NCBI RefSeq assembly: GCF_015351075.1
Contig: NZ_JADKRS010000003.1
Coordinates: forward strand, 124,001 to 188,000
Source of the DNA: Clavibacter sp. VKM Ac-2873
GTDB taxonomy: Bacteria > Actinomycetota > Actinomycetes > Actinomycetales > Microbacteriaceae
Length of the DNA stretch: 64,000 nucleotides
Direction: 5' to 3'
The position numbers and the translations under genes are program-made. Positions 34,395-49,845 of this stretch are shown here, piece by piece (the first letter of the stretch is position 1; every line of letters begins with the position of its first letter). The notes under the pieces are model-generated. The model saw only the letters and a list, made by a program, of their open reading frames with translations. It had not been told where the DNA came from and searched no databases.

Positions 34395-36126
34395 CGGCGC
34401 CCCCGCCGGCATCGCGGCCCGCGGGCGCGCCCGCGTCCGACTCCGCCTCCGCGGCCAGCAGTGCCGCGACCCGGGCCTTGTCGATCTTGCCCACGGCCGT
34501 GAGCGGCAGCTCGGGCAGCGCGACCACCCGGTCCGGGTGCTTGTACGCCGCGACCCCGAGCGCGCGGAGGTGCGCGACGACCTGGCGGCGATCCGGAGCG
34601 GGCCCCGCGCAGGCGACGACCGCGACCGCGCGCTCGCCCAGGTCGGGATCCGGCACCGGCACCACCGCCGCCGCGCGCACGGACGGCATGGCCAGCAGGT
34701 AGCGCTCGACCTCCGCGGCCGCGTACTTCTCGCCGCCGCGGTTGACCTGGTCCTTCGCGCGTCCCGTGACGACGATGTGCCCCGACGGGAGCCGCCGCAC
34801 GAGGTCGCCCGTGCGGTAGAAGCCGTCGGTCGTGAAGGCCGTCGCGTCCGCGTCGGGGGCCGCGTGGTAGGCGCGCAGCGTGCACGGCCCGCGGGTCTCC
34901 AGCTCGCCCTCGGCGCCGTCGGCCGCGAGGGATCCGTCGGCGGCACGCAGGCGGATCCGGTCGTCGGGGCTGGTCGGGCGGCCCTGGGTGCTCCAGCGCA
35001 GCTCGGGCGGATCGTCGAGGGCGGTCGTGCAGACGAGCCCCTCGGCCATCCCGTAGACCTGCTGGAGCGTGGCGCCGAGCGCGGGCTCCAGGGCGCGCGC
35101 CGTGACGTCGTCGAGCCGGGCGCCGCCGACCTGCACGACGCGGAGGCTCGAGAGGTCGGCGGTCGTGTGCGCGGCCTCGTCGATCCACGCCCGCGCCAGC
35201 GTGGGGGTCAGGGCCACGTGGGTCACGCGCTCGCGGGCGACGAGCGCGAAGGCCGTCGCGGGATCCGGGTCGGGGGCGATGACGACGGTGCCGCCCGCGT
35301 CCAGGACGCCGAGCACGCCGGGGCACGCGAGGGTGAAGTTGAAGGCCACGGGCAGCACGGCGAGCAGCACCGCGTCCGGTCCGACGCCCGCGGCGCGCGC
35401 CGCCGCCCACGCGTTGTAGGAGTACTCCGCGTGGTGGCGCGGGATGAGCTTGGGCAGGCCCGTGGTGCCGCCCGAGTGGAGGAGGAGCGCGAGGCGGGGC
35501 GCGCCGTCGGGCGCGACCGGGTCGAGCCCCGGGTCCGGTCCGGCGGCAGGATCCTCCGCGCGGCCCCCGTCACGGACCTCGTCCCACGTGAGCGCGCCGT
35601 CGCCGCGTCCGGCGCCGTGCACGATCACGAGGTCGAGCCCGGGGCAGGCCGCGCGCACCCCGGCCGCGAGCTCCCGGCCGTCCTCGCGGCCCACGCGCTC
35701 CGCGACGACCAGACCCCGCGCGCCGCTGCCGGCCGCGAGATGCGCGAGCTCCATCAGCCGGTGGGCCGGCATCGCGTGCACGGGCACGGCGCCGGCGCGC
35801 ACGAGCGCGCACCACGCGATGACGAAGGCGGCGCCGTCGGCGAGCTGCAGGAGGATCCGGTCGCCGGGCCGGACGCCCGCCCGGCGGAGGCCGCGCGCGG
35901 CGAGGTCGACCTCGGCGTCGAGCTCGGCGTGGGTCCAGCGCCCGCCGGCGCCGACGAGGGCCGTGCGGTCGGGCACGCGGGCGGCGCTCCGGCGCAGGAT
36001 GCCGTCGAGCCGCGCGTCCGGCTCGCGCCCCGCGGCCCGGGCGGCCCGGACCATCGCCTCGACCCAGTCCGCGGATCCGCTGCCTGCCCCCGGATCCGGG
36101 CGATCCCCGCCCTCGCGCTCGTGCAT
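34387..36126 (-). CDS. Salicyl-AMP ligase (aryl acid-activating enzyme)
   Basis: Adenylates salicylate and loads it on the aryl carrier domain of the first NRPS; 579 residues. ANL superfamily motifs are LLLHSGGTTGLPKLIP, QVYGMAEGLVCTT, FYRTGDLVRRL, GRAKDQVNRGGEKY and PLTAVGKIDK. The pocket stretch reads LPVAFNFTLACPG. In DhbE-like enzymes a His-Asn pair begins this motif; here Phe262 stands in place of the His and the Asn is kept. First gene of the minus arm, divergent from the NRPS gene across a Fur/Zur-like box. Confidence 0.92.
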   Translation of the reverse strand: MHEREGGDRPDPGAGSGSADWVEAMVRAARAAGREPDARLDGILRRSAARVPDRTALVGAGGRWTHAELDAEVDLAARGLRRAGVRPGDRILLQLADGAAFVIAWCALVRAGAVPVHAMPAHRLMELAHLAAGSGARGLVVAERVGREDGRELAAGVRAACPGLDLVIVHGAGRGDGALTWDEVRDGGRAEDPAAGPDPGLDPVAPDGAPRLALLLHSGGTTGLPKLIPRHHAEYSYNAWAAARAAGVGPDAVLLAVLPVAFNFTLACPGVLGVLDAGGTVVIAPDPDPATAFALVARERVTHVALTPTLARAWIDEAAHTTADLSSLRVVQVGGARLDDVTARALEPALGATLQQVYGMAEGLVCTTALDDPPELRWSTQGRPTSPDDRIRLRAADGSLAADGAEGELETRGPCTLRAYHAAPDADATAFTTDGFYRTGDLVRRLPSGHIVVTGRAKDQVNRGGEKYAAAEVERYLLAMPSVRAAAVVPVPDPDLGERAVAVVACAGPAPDRRQVVAHLRALGVAAYKHPDRVVALPELPLTAVGKIDKARVAALLAAEAESDAGAPAGRDAGGGAGA

Positions 36127-36185
36127 CTGTCGGCGTCCTCCTCATGCCGTGGACGGATCTCGTCGCGGCGCGTCAGCGAGCCATA

Positions 36186-36200
36186 TGATAACCATTCTCA
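36186..36200. promoter_or_regulatory. Fur/Zur-type 7-1-7 operator candidate in divergent metallophore promoter
   Basis: The minus strand reads TGAGAATGGTTATCA, which matches the Fur 7-1-7 pattern TGATAATnATTATCA at 12 of the 14 defined positions. It also resembles the actinobacterial Zur box (about TGAAAATGATTTTCA). It sits between the salicyl-AMP ligase and NRPS genes in a local AT-rich patch and overlaps a TATGAT -10-like hexamer. No DtxR/IdeR-type TTAGGTTAGSCTAACCTAA was seen. Confidence 0.6.
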
Positions 36201-36226
36201 ACAATGTGAGTCCGAGGAGCGTGCAC

Positions 36227-39200
36227 ATGACCGAGCGGATCCCCTCCGTGCCTCCCGTCGCGCTGCTCCGCGACCAGGTGGCGCGGGCCCTGCGCCTCGA
36301 CCCCGCCGAGGTGGGCATCGACGACGACCTCGTGGACCTCGGGCTCGAGTCCACCGCGCTGATCCGCCTCGCCGGACGCTGGAGACGCGACGGCCTCGCG
36401 GCCGACTTCTCCCGTCTCGCGGCCGACCCGACGATCCGCGCGTGGACGCGCGTGCTGGGCGAGGCCGCCGCGGACGGCGACGCGGCGGACGACGGCGCGG
36501 CCCCCGCGGATCCCGCCGAGCGCACCGCGGCCCCCGCCCTCGACCCCGCGTCGCCCTCGCCGCTCACCCCGCTGCAGCACGCGTACTGGCTCGGCCGGCA
36601 GCCCGGCCAGCCGTCCGGGTCGGTCGCCGCGCACTTCTTCGTCGAGCTCGACGGGGCGGAGCTGGATCCGGAGCGGCTGCGCCCGGCCCTCGCCGCCCTG
36701 GTCGCCCGGCACGCGTCGCTGCGGATGCGCTTCCGGGACGACGGCACGCAGCAGCCGCTGCCCGCCGGCGAGGAGCCGCCCGCCGCCCGGCTGCGCGTCC
36801 ACGACCTCCGCGCGCTGCCCGCGGACGCGGTGGACGCACGCCTGGCGGAGATGCGCGACGCGGGCACGCACCGCCGCATGGCCGTCGAGCGCGGCGAGGT
36901 GCTCCGGGTCGACCTGACGCTCCTGCCGGGCGGCCGCCGGCGCCTGCACGTCGACCTCGACATGCTCGCGGGCGACGCCATCAGCCTCCGCGTGCTCCTC
37001 GCCGACCTCCGCGACCTCGTGGAGGAGCCCGGGCGGAGTCTCCCCGCCATCCACCGCGACGTGCGCGCGGAGCTGGCCGCCCGGGCCGCGCGCGCGGCGG
37101 CATCCGGCTCCTCCGCCGACGCGCGCTGGTGGCGCGAGCGCGTGCCCGACCTCCCCGCGGGCCCCGCGCTCCCCGTCCGCGACGACGCCGAGCAGGGCGA
37201 CGCGCCGCCGCGCTCGCGCCGGCTGCACCACCGCCTGGGCGCGGAGGAGCTGCGCCTCCTCGAGGCCGCGGCGCGCACCCGCGGGTTGACGGTGGCCGCC
37301 GTGCTCGCGACCGCCTTCGCCGAGGTCGTGGCCGCCTGGTCGGCCGAGGGCCGCTTCCTCCTCAACCTCCCCGTGCTCGACCGCGGCGACGAGGAGGGGC
37401 TGGAGCTCCTCGTCGGCGAGTTCAGCACCTCCATCCTCCTCGACGTGGACCTGCGGGAGGAGCGCTCGTTCCGGGACGACGCGCGGCGGATCCAGCAGGG
37501 CATGCGCGAGGCCGTCGCCCACGCGGGCTACGGCGGCGTCGACGTGCTCCGCGACCTCGCGCGCCGCGACGGCGGGAGCCCCGTGCTCGCGCCCGTCGTG
37601 TACACGAGCGCCATCGGGCTGGGCGAGCTGTACGACGCGTCCATCCGCCGCGCGCTCGGGGAACCGGTCTGGATCATCTCCCAGGGCCCGCAGGTCTGGC
37701 TCGACGCGCAGGTCACCGAGCTCGAGGGCGGGCTGCTCCTCAACTGGGACGTGCGGGTCGACATCCTCGAGGCCGCCGCGATGGAGGCCGCCTTCGCGGC
37801 GTACCGGCAGCTCGTGGACGGCCTCGTGCACGAGCGGCCCGGCGCCTGGGACCTGCCGGCCCTCGCGGTCCCCGCCCCGGAGGACGTGCGGGCGCGCCTC
37901 GCGCGCGAGCGGCCGGCGCCCGAGGAGGGCGACGATCTCCTGCACGCGGCGTTCCTCGCCCGGGCGGCGGCGGATCCGGACCGGCCGGCGGTCATCGGGT
38001 CCGACGGCCGCGTGGTCGCGTACGGCGAGCTGGCCGACCACGCGCGCCGGGTCGCCGGGCTGCTGCGGGACCGGGGCGTCGGCCCCGGCGCGACCGTGGC
38101 GATCACGGCGCCGGCCGGGCCGGAGCGCGTGGCCGCCGTGCTCGGCGTGCTGCTGGCCGGCGCCTGCTACGCGCCCGTCGGGCCGGACCAGCCGCCCGCG
38201 CGCCGGGCGCTGGTCCTCGAGCGCGGGATCGACGCCGTGCTCGCCGACGACGGGCTGGTCGAGGGGATCGCGGCCGGCCTCGGGCCGGACGGGCCGCCCG
38301 TGGTCGCGCTGGGCGACGCCCGGCACGCGGAGCCCCTCGCGGATGCCGTGGCCGTGTCGCCGGACGCCCCCGCCTACCTGCTGTTCACGTCGGGATCCAC
38401 GGGCCGGCCGAAGGGCGTGGCGGTCGCCCACCGGGCCGTCGTCGCCACCCTCCGGTCGCTCGCGCGCGTCGCGCCCGTCGGCCCGGACGACCGCGCGATC
38501 GCGCTCTCCGCGCTCGACTTCGACCTCTCCGTCTACGACCTGTTCGCGGTGCTCTCGGTGGGCGGCGCGGTCGTCGTGCCGGCCGAGGACGAGCGCCGCG
38601 ACGCCGACCGCTGGCGGGACCTCGTGCGCGCGCACGGCGTCACCGTCTGGAACACCGTGCCCGCGCTCCTCGACATGCTGCTCGCCGCGACCGCCGGCGG
38701 ATCCCTGCCCCTGCGGCTCGTGCTGCTCGGCGGCGACGTCGTCGGGCCGGACCTGCCGGGACGCCTGGCCGCGTGCGCGCCCACCGCGCGGCTGCTCGCG
38801 CTCGGCGGGATGACCGAGGCCACCATCCACTCCACCGTGCACGAGCCGGGCGCCTGCGCCCCCGCGGGCGCGTCGACCACCGCGCGCGGCCTCCCCTGGG
38901 GCGCGCCGCTGCCCGGCGTGCGCGTCCGGGTCGTGGACGAGCGCGGCCGCGACCGCCCCGACGGCGTGCCCGGCGAGCTGCTCGTGGGCGGGCACGCGCT
39001 GGCCCGCGGCTACCGCGGCGATCCGGGGCTCACCGCCGCCCGCTTCCCGATGCGGGACGGCGAGCGCTGGTACCGCTCGGGCGACCGCGCCCGGTACCGG
39101 CGCGACGACGCGGGCCGGCCGGTGCTCGAGTTCCTCGGGCGCGCGGACCACCAGCTGAAGATCCGAGGGCACCGCGTGGAACCCGGCGAGGTCGAGGCCG

Positions 39201-42200
39201 CGCTGGCCTCCTTCCCCGGCGTGCGGGGCGCCGTCGTCGTCGCGGTCGCGGGCGCGCTCGCCGCGATGGTGGTGCCCGAGGCCGGCCGCGTCGTCGCGCC
39301 CGACGACGTCGCGGCCCACGCGCGCGCGCTGCTGCCGCCGTCGATGGAGTGCGCGCGCGTGGTCGTGCGGGCCGAGCTGCCGCTGACGGCCAACGGCAAG
39401 GTCGACCGGGCCCGGATCCGCGCGGAGCTCGCCGCGCGGCCCGCCCCCGCGCCGCGACCGGACGACGACGCCCCGCGGACGCCGGAGGAGCGGCTCGTCG
39501 AGCGGGTCTGGAGCGCGCTGCTCGGCACCCCGTGCGGGCGCGGGCGCTCCTTCTTCGCCGCGGGCGGCGACTCCCTCCAGGCGACCCGCAGCATCGCCGC
39601 CCTGCGCGCGGCGGGCGCCGCCGATGCGAGCGTGGCCGCGCTCTTCCGGCACCCGGTGCTGGCCGACTTCGCGGCGACGCTGCACATCACCGAGCCGGAG
39701 CCGGCGGACGCGCGCGCCCGGATCGTGCCCGACCCCGCGCACCGCCACGACCCCTTCCCCCTCACCGACGTGCAGCGCGCGTACGCCGTGGGCCGCGATC
39801 CCCGCATCCCGCTCGGCGGCGTGGGCACGTACCACCACACCGAGTTCGACGGCCGCGGCCAGGACCTCGACCGGCTCGCCGCCGCGTTCGACGAGCTCGT
39901 GCGCCGGCACCCGACGCTGCGCACGGTGATCCACCCCGACGGCACCCAGCGCGTGCTCGCGGACGTGCCGCGCGTGCGCGTCGACGTGAGCGACGTGCCG
40001 GCGGACGCGGATCCGGATGCGGTGGCCCGGCAGCTCGCCGCGTTCCGGGAGCGCACGTCGCACCGCTGCCACGACCTCGCCGTCTGGCCGCTCTTCGACG
40101 TCGACGCGCTGCGCCACCCGGACGGCCGGGGCGGGACCCGCACGCGCATCGCGATCGGCATCGACTACGCCGTCGTCGACGCGCTGTCGATCATGATCCT
40201 GTACACCGAGCTCGACCTCCTCGTGCGCGGGCTGCCGCTCCCGCCCGCCCCCGCCGAGCTCACCTTCCGCGACTGCGTGCTGCAGACCCGGCCGGACCCG
40301 GAGCGGCGGCGCGCCGACGAGGAGCACTGGCGCGCGCGGCTCGCCGCGATGCCCGACGCCCCGCGGCTGCCGCTCGCGAACCCGGATCCGGCCCCGCGCT
40401 TCACGCGCCGCGCGCACCGCTTCGACGCCGCGTGGTGGACCGCGTTCCGCGACCGCTGCCGGGCGGCCGGGCTCACCCCCACGAGCATGCTGGCGACCGC
40501 GTACGGCCACGTGCTATCCCGCTGGACCGGGCAGCGCGACCTCACCATGACGCTGACGCTCTTCGACCGGCGCGACGTGCATCCCGACATGCCGCGCCTC
40601 GTCGGCGACTTCACCGCGCTCACCCTGCTCGACCACCGCGCCGCGGATTCCGCCGTGGAGGCGGCCCGCGGGCTCCAGGAGCGCCTCGCCGCCGACCTCG
40701 ACCACCGCGAGGCGCCCGCGTCGTGGATCCTCCGGGAGCGGGCGCGCCTCCAGGGCACGGCCGTGGCGCCGGTGCCCGTGGTGTTCACGAGCGCGATCGG
40801 CGTCGGCGACGGGGGCAGCGCCGGCGACGGGGTCTCAGCCGATGTGTCGGGGGCGTTCGGCGAGCGGATCCACGGCGTGTCCCAGTCCCCCCAGGTGCTC
40901 ATCGACGTGCAGGTGCTGGAGGACCACGGCGGGCTGCGGGTCGACGTCGACAGCCGCGACGACGCGTTCCCGCCTGGCCTCGTCGACGCGCTCGTGGCGG
41001 CGTACGCGGCCACGCTCGAGCACCTCGCCACGGCCGGATGGGACGCGCCGCTCCCCGTGGATCCCCCGGCCGACCAGGCGCGCGCCCGCGCCGCGGCGCC
41101 CACGGCCCCCGCGGCCCCGCGACCCGGCCGCCTCCTGCACGTCGGCGTGCACGAGGCCGCGCGGCGGACGCCCGACGCGCCCGCGCTCCTCACGGGCACG
41201 GGCGCGGAGGCGCGCGTCATGACGCACGGCCAGCTCGCCGACCGCGCCCTGCGGATCGCCGGCGCGCTCCGGCGGCGCGGCATCGGCCCGGGCGACCTCG
41301 TCGGCGTCACCCTCCCGCGCGGCGAGGACCAGGCGGCGGCCGTCCTCGGCGTCCTCAGCGCGGGCGCCGCGTACGCGCCCGTCGGCATCGCGCAGCCTCC
41401 CGCGCGGAGGCGGGCCATCCACCGGGCGGGCGGCATCCGCCTGGTCATCGCCCACGACCCGGCCGCGGCGGGCGGCGACGAGCCGGACGCGCCCGCCCTC
41501 CTCCGCCCGGCCGATGCCGCCGCCGAGGAGCCGCTCGCCGCGCCCGTGCGCCCTCCCCTGTCCGCGCTCGCCTACGTCATCCACACCTCGGGCTCCACGG
41601 GCGAGCCCAAGGGGGTGGAGATCACGCACGACGCGGCGTGGTCCACGATCGACGCGGTGGGCCGGATGCTCGACCTCGGCGCCCGCGACCGGATCCTCGC
41701 CCTCTCCGCCCTCGACTTCGACCTCTCCGTCTTCGACGTGCTCGGCGTGCTCGCCGCGGGCGGCGCGCTCGTGCTCCCCTCGGAGGGCGAGGAGCGCGAC
41801 GCCCCGCGGTGGCTCGACCTGGTGCACGAGCACGGGGTCACGCTGTGGGACACGGTGCCGATGCTGCTCGACATGCTCCTCGTCGCGGCCGACGACCGGC
41901 CCGGGATGCTCGGCACGCTGCGGGCGGCGCTCGTCTCCGGCGACCGCGTGGGCACCGACCTGCACGGCCGCCTGATCCGGGCGGCAGGGCCCCGCACGCG
42001 GCTCGTCGCCCTGGGCGGCGCGACCGAGGCGGCCATCTGGTCGAACGCGTGGGAGGTCGACGGCCCGCTGGAGGGCTGGGGATCCGCGCCCTACGGCCGG
42101 CCGCTGCCCGACCAGGCGTTCCGGGTGCTCGACGCGTCCGGCCGGGACTGCCCCGACTGGGTGCCGGGCGAGCTCGTCATCGGCGGGCGCGGCCTCGCCC

Positions 42201-43032
42201 GCGGCTACCGGGGCGATCCCGCGCGCACGGCGGCGGCGTTCGTCGAGCTCGACGGCGGCCGCTGGTACCGCACGGGCGACACGGGCAGGTACCGGCCGGG
42301 CGGGATCCTCGAGTTCCTCGGCCGGGCGGACCGGCAGGTGAAGCTCGGCGGGCACCGGATGGAGCTCGGCGAGATCGAGGCCGCCCTCGCGGCCGCTCCC
42401 GGGGTCCGGCGCGCGATCGCGCTCGTGGCCGACGGGCCGGCGGGCCGCCGGCACCTGCACGCGGCCGTCGAGCCGGTCGACGGGCACGACGGGGCCGCCG
42501 TGCTCGCCGCGGCGACCGCGACGGCCGCCGACCGGCTGCCCGCGTACGCGGTGCCGCACCGCATCCACCTCGTCGACGCGTGGCCGCTGACCGCGAACGG
42601 CAAGGTGGACGTGCCGGCGCTCGGCCGCGCGCTCGCGGAGGCGGACGCGGGTGCGGATCCGACGCCGCCCGACCCCGATGCCGCGACCGACACCGCCGCG
42701 CGCCCCGCCGCGACCGCCACCGAGAGCGCCCTCGCCGAGCTGTGGGCCGGCATCCTCGGCGCCCCGCCCGCCCCCGACGCCGGCTTCTTCGCGGCGGGCG
42801 GCGACAGCCTCGCCATGCTCCGGCTCGTGACCGCCGCCCAGCGCCTCTTCGGCGTCGACGCGGGCGTCCGCCGCTTCCTCGAGGAGCCGACCGTGCGCGC
42901 GTACGCCGCCCGCATCGACCGCCTGCGCGCGGCGCCCGCCACCCCATCCACCCCCGCGTCCGCGACCTCCGCGGACGCACCCGCCCGACCGCCGGCCACC
43001 GCCGGTGCCGACCTCTTCGAAAGCGGAGACCT

Positions 43033-43036
<4 letters not shown>
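36227..43036 (+). CDS. NRPS 1: ArCP-Cy-A-PCP-Cy-A-PCP
   Basis: 2269 residues; starts the thiazoline metallophore chain from salicylate. The aryl carrier domain has LGLESTAL (Ser about 42). Cy1 runs about 110-540 with DMLAGDAIS; A1 about 570-1075 with LFTSGSTGRPKG and LTANGKVDR; PCP1 has FFAAGGDSL (about 1115). Cy2 runs about 1175-1610 with DYAVVDALS; A2 about 1636-2140; PCP2 has FFAAGGDSL (about 2190). Both condensation domains carry DxxxxDxxS, the heterocyclization form. My hand-read specificity codes are DLYNLGLIH(K) for A1 and DLFDLSLIW(K) for A2, against DLYNLSLIWK for Cys. A2 is probably Cys; A1 is uncertain. GAGGAG precedes the ATG. No epimerase or TE domain. Confidence 0.93.
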
Positions 43037-48593
<5,557 letters not shown>

Positions 48594-48597
<4 letters not shown>

Positions 48598-48650
48598 TCG
48601 CGGTGCCATCGATCCTCCCGCGCGTCACGCGCCGGGCGGTGATCTCGTGA
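48594..48650 (+). CDS. Mini-ORF 1 in the 53-bp repeat
   Basis: GTG overlapping the NRPS 2 stop, 18 codons (VIAVPSILPRVTRRAVIS), TGA overlapping the next GTG. It echoes the NRPS 2 C-terminus SILTRVTGGAVIA. If translated at all, it would carry ribosomes from NRPS 2 toward the next gene. Confidence 0.3.
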
Positions 48651-48703
48651 TCGCGGTCCCATCGATCCTCCCGCGCGTCACGCGCCAGGCGGTGATCTCG
48701 TGA
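48647..48703 (+). CDS. Mini-ORF 2 in the 53-bp repeat
   Basis: Second copy with the same length and 4-nt overlaps at both ends (VIAVPSILPRVTRQAVIS, one residue different from mini-ORF 1). Its TGA overlaps the GTG of the saccharopine dehydrogenase-like gene at 48700. Confidence 0.3.
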   Translation: MIAVPSILPRVTRQAVIS

Positions 48704-49845
48704 TCGCGGTCATCGGCGCGTCCGGCGCCGTCGGGCGGCCCGCGGTGCTCGCCCTCCGCGCCCTGTCCGACGAGCCGCTGCGCCTCGGCGGGCGTCGCGA
48801 GGCGCCGCTCCGCGAGCTCGCCGAGGAGGCGGGCGGCGAGGTCGAGACCGTGACCGTCGACCTGATGGACGACGACGCCCTCGCCCGCTTCTGCCGCGGC
48901 GCCGACGTGGTGGTGCACTGCGCCGCCCCGGCGTTCGCGTTCGGCGACCGGATCGCGGCCGCCGCCCTCGAGGCGGGCGCCGACTACGTGGACGTCTGCG
49001 GCGAGGAGCCGGTGCGCGCGGGCCTCGTCGCGCGCGGGCTCGCCGACGCCGCCGGCCGCGACGGCCGCCGCGCGGTCGTGTCGACGGGCGTGGTCCCGGG
49101 CCTCTCGGGCCTCCTGCCGCGGCTCGCCGCCGAGGGCCTGCGCGGGCCGCTGCGCCTGCGCGGCTGGGTGGGCGGGGTGGAGGCGTGCTCGCCCGGGGTC
49201 GCGCTCGACGTGCCGCTGTCGCTCGCGGCCGGCGGCCCCGGATCCACCGCGTACGGCACGCCGCTCGCCGCCTGGTCCGGCGGCCGGCGCGTCGAGCGGG
49301 CGCTCCGCGCGGAGGAGGACGCGACCGCGCCGTTCTTCGCGGGCCGGGTGGCCCTGCAGCCGTACCTGTCGGCGGAGACCGAGCGGATCGCCCGCAGCGC
49401 GGGCTTCGCGGAGGCCGCGTGGTGGAACGTGCACCCGGGTCCGGCCGTGCGCGACGCCCTCAACCGCCTGCCCGCGCTGCTCGCGGGCGAGGACGGCGCG
49501 TCGGCGGCGGCCGACGCGCTCATCCGCGCGGGCGACCTCGACCTCGTCGGCACGCGGCCGTTCCACGTGCTGGCCGTCTCCGTGAGCGGCACCGGGGTCG
49601 ACGGCGCGCCCGTCGAGCGCGCCGTCGTGCTGCACAGCGACGACAGCTACGTGCTCGCGGGACGGCTCGCGGCCATCACCGTTCAGGAGATCCGCGCGGG
49701 CGCCGTGGCACCCGGGGTCGGCTTCGCGCACGACGTGCTGGATCCCGGGCGCGTCCTCGACCTCGTGGCCGCGTCGGGCGCGAGCACCGTCACGCGCATC
49801 GACGACGCGGGCGACGCGGGCGAGATGGTGGAGGAGGACCTGTGA
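48700..49845 (+). CDS. Saccharopine dehydrogenase-like oxidoreductase
   Basis: 381 residues. Rossmann start IAVIGASGAVGRPAV, then DVVVHCAAPAFAFGDRI and GADYVDVCGEEPVRA, the pattern of the saccharopine dehydrogenase NAD(P)-binding domain (PF03435). STGVVPGLSGLLPRL begins the second domain. It sits between NRPS 2 and the imide reductase with coupled starts, so a reductive tailoring step on the metallophore is likely, but the reaction is not known to me. GTG at 48700 is the third GTG in the repeat array and the only one that opens the full frame. Confidence 0.85.
   Translation: MIAVIGASGAVGRPAVLALRALSDEPLRLGGRREAPLRELAEEAGGEVETVTVDLMDDDALARFCRGADVVVHCAAPAFAFGDRIAAAALEAGADYVDVCGEEPVRAGLVARGLADAAGRDGRRAVVSTGVVPGLSGLLPRLAAEGLRGPLRLRGWVGGVEACSPGVALDVPLSLAAGGPGSTAYGTPLAAWSGGRRVERALRAEEDATAPFFAGRVALQPYLSAETERIARSAGFAEAAWWNVHPGPAVRDALNRLPALLAGEDGASAAADALIRAGDLDLVGTRPFHVLAVSVSGTGVDGAPVERAVVLHSDDSYVLAGRLAAITVQEIRAGAVAPGVGFAHDVLDPGRVLDLVAASGASTVTRIDDAGDAGEMVEEDL

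Noticed and set aside
36127-36226. DtxR/IdeR iron box in the metallophore promoter
   Set aside because: No 19-bp TTAGGTTAGSCTAACCTAA-like palindrome is present; the only symmetric site is the Fur/Zur-like box.
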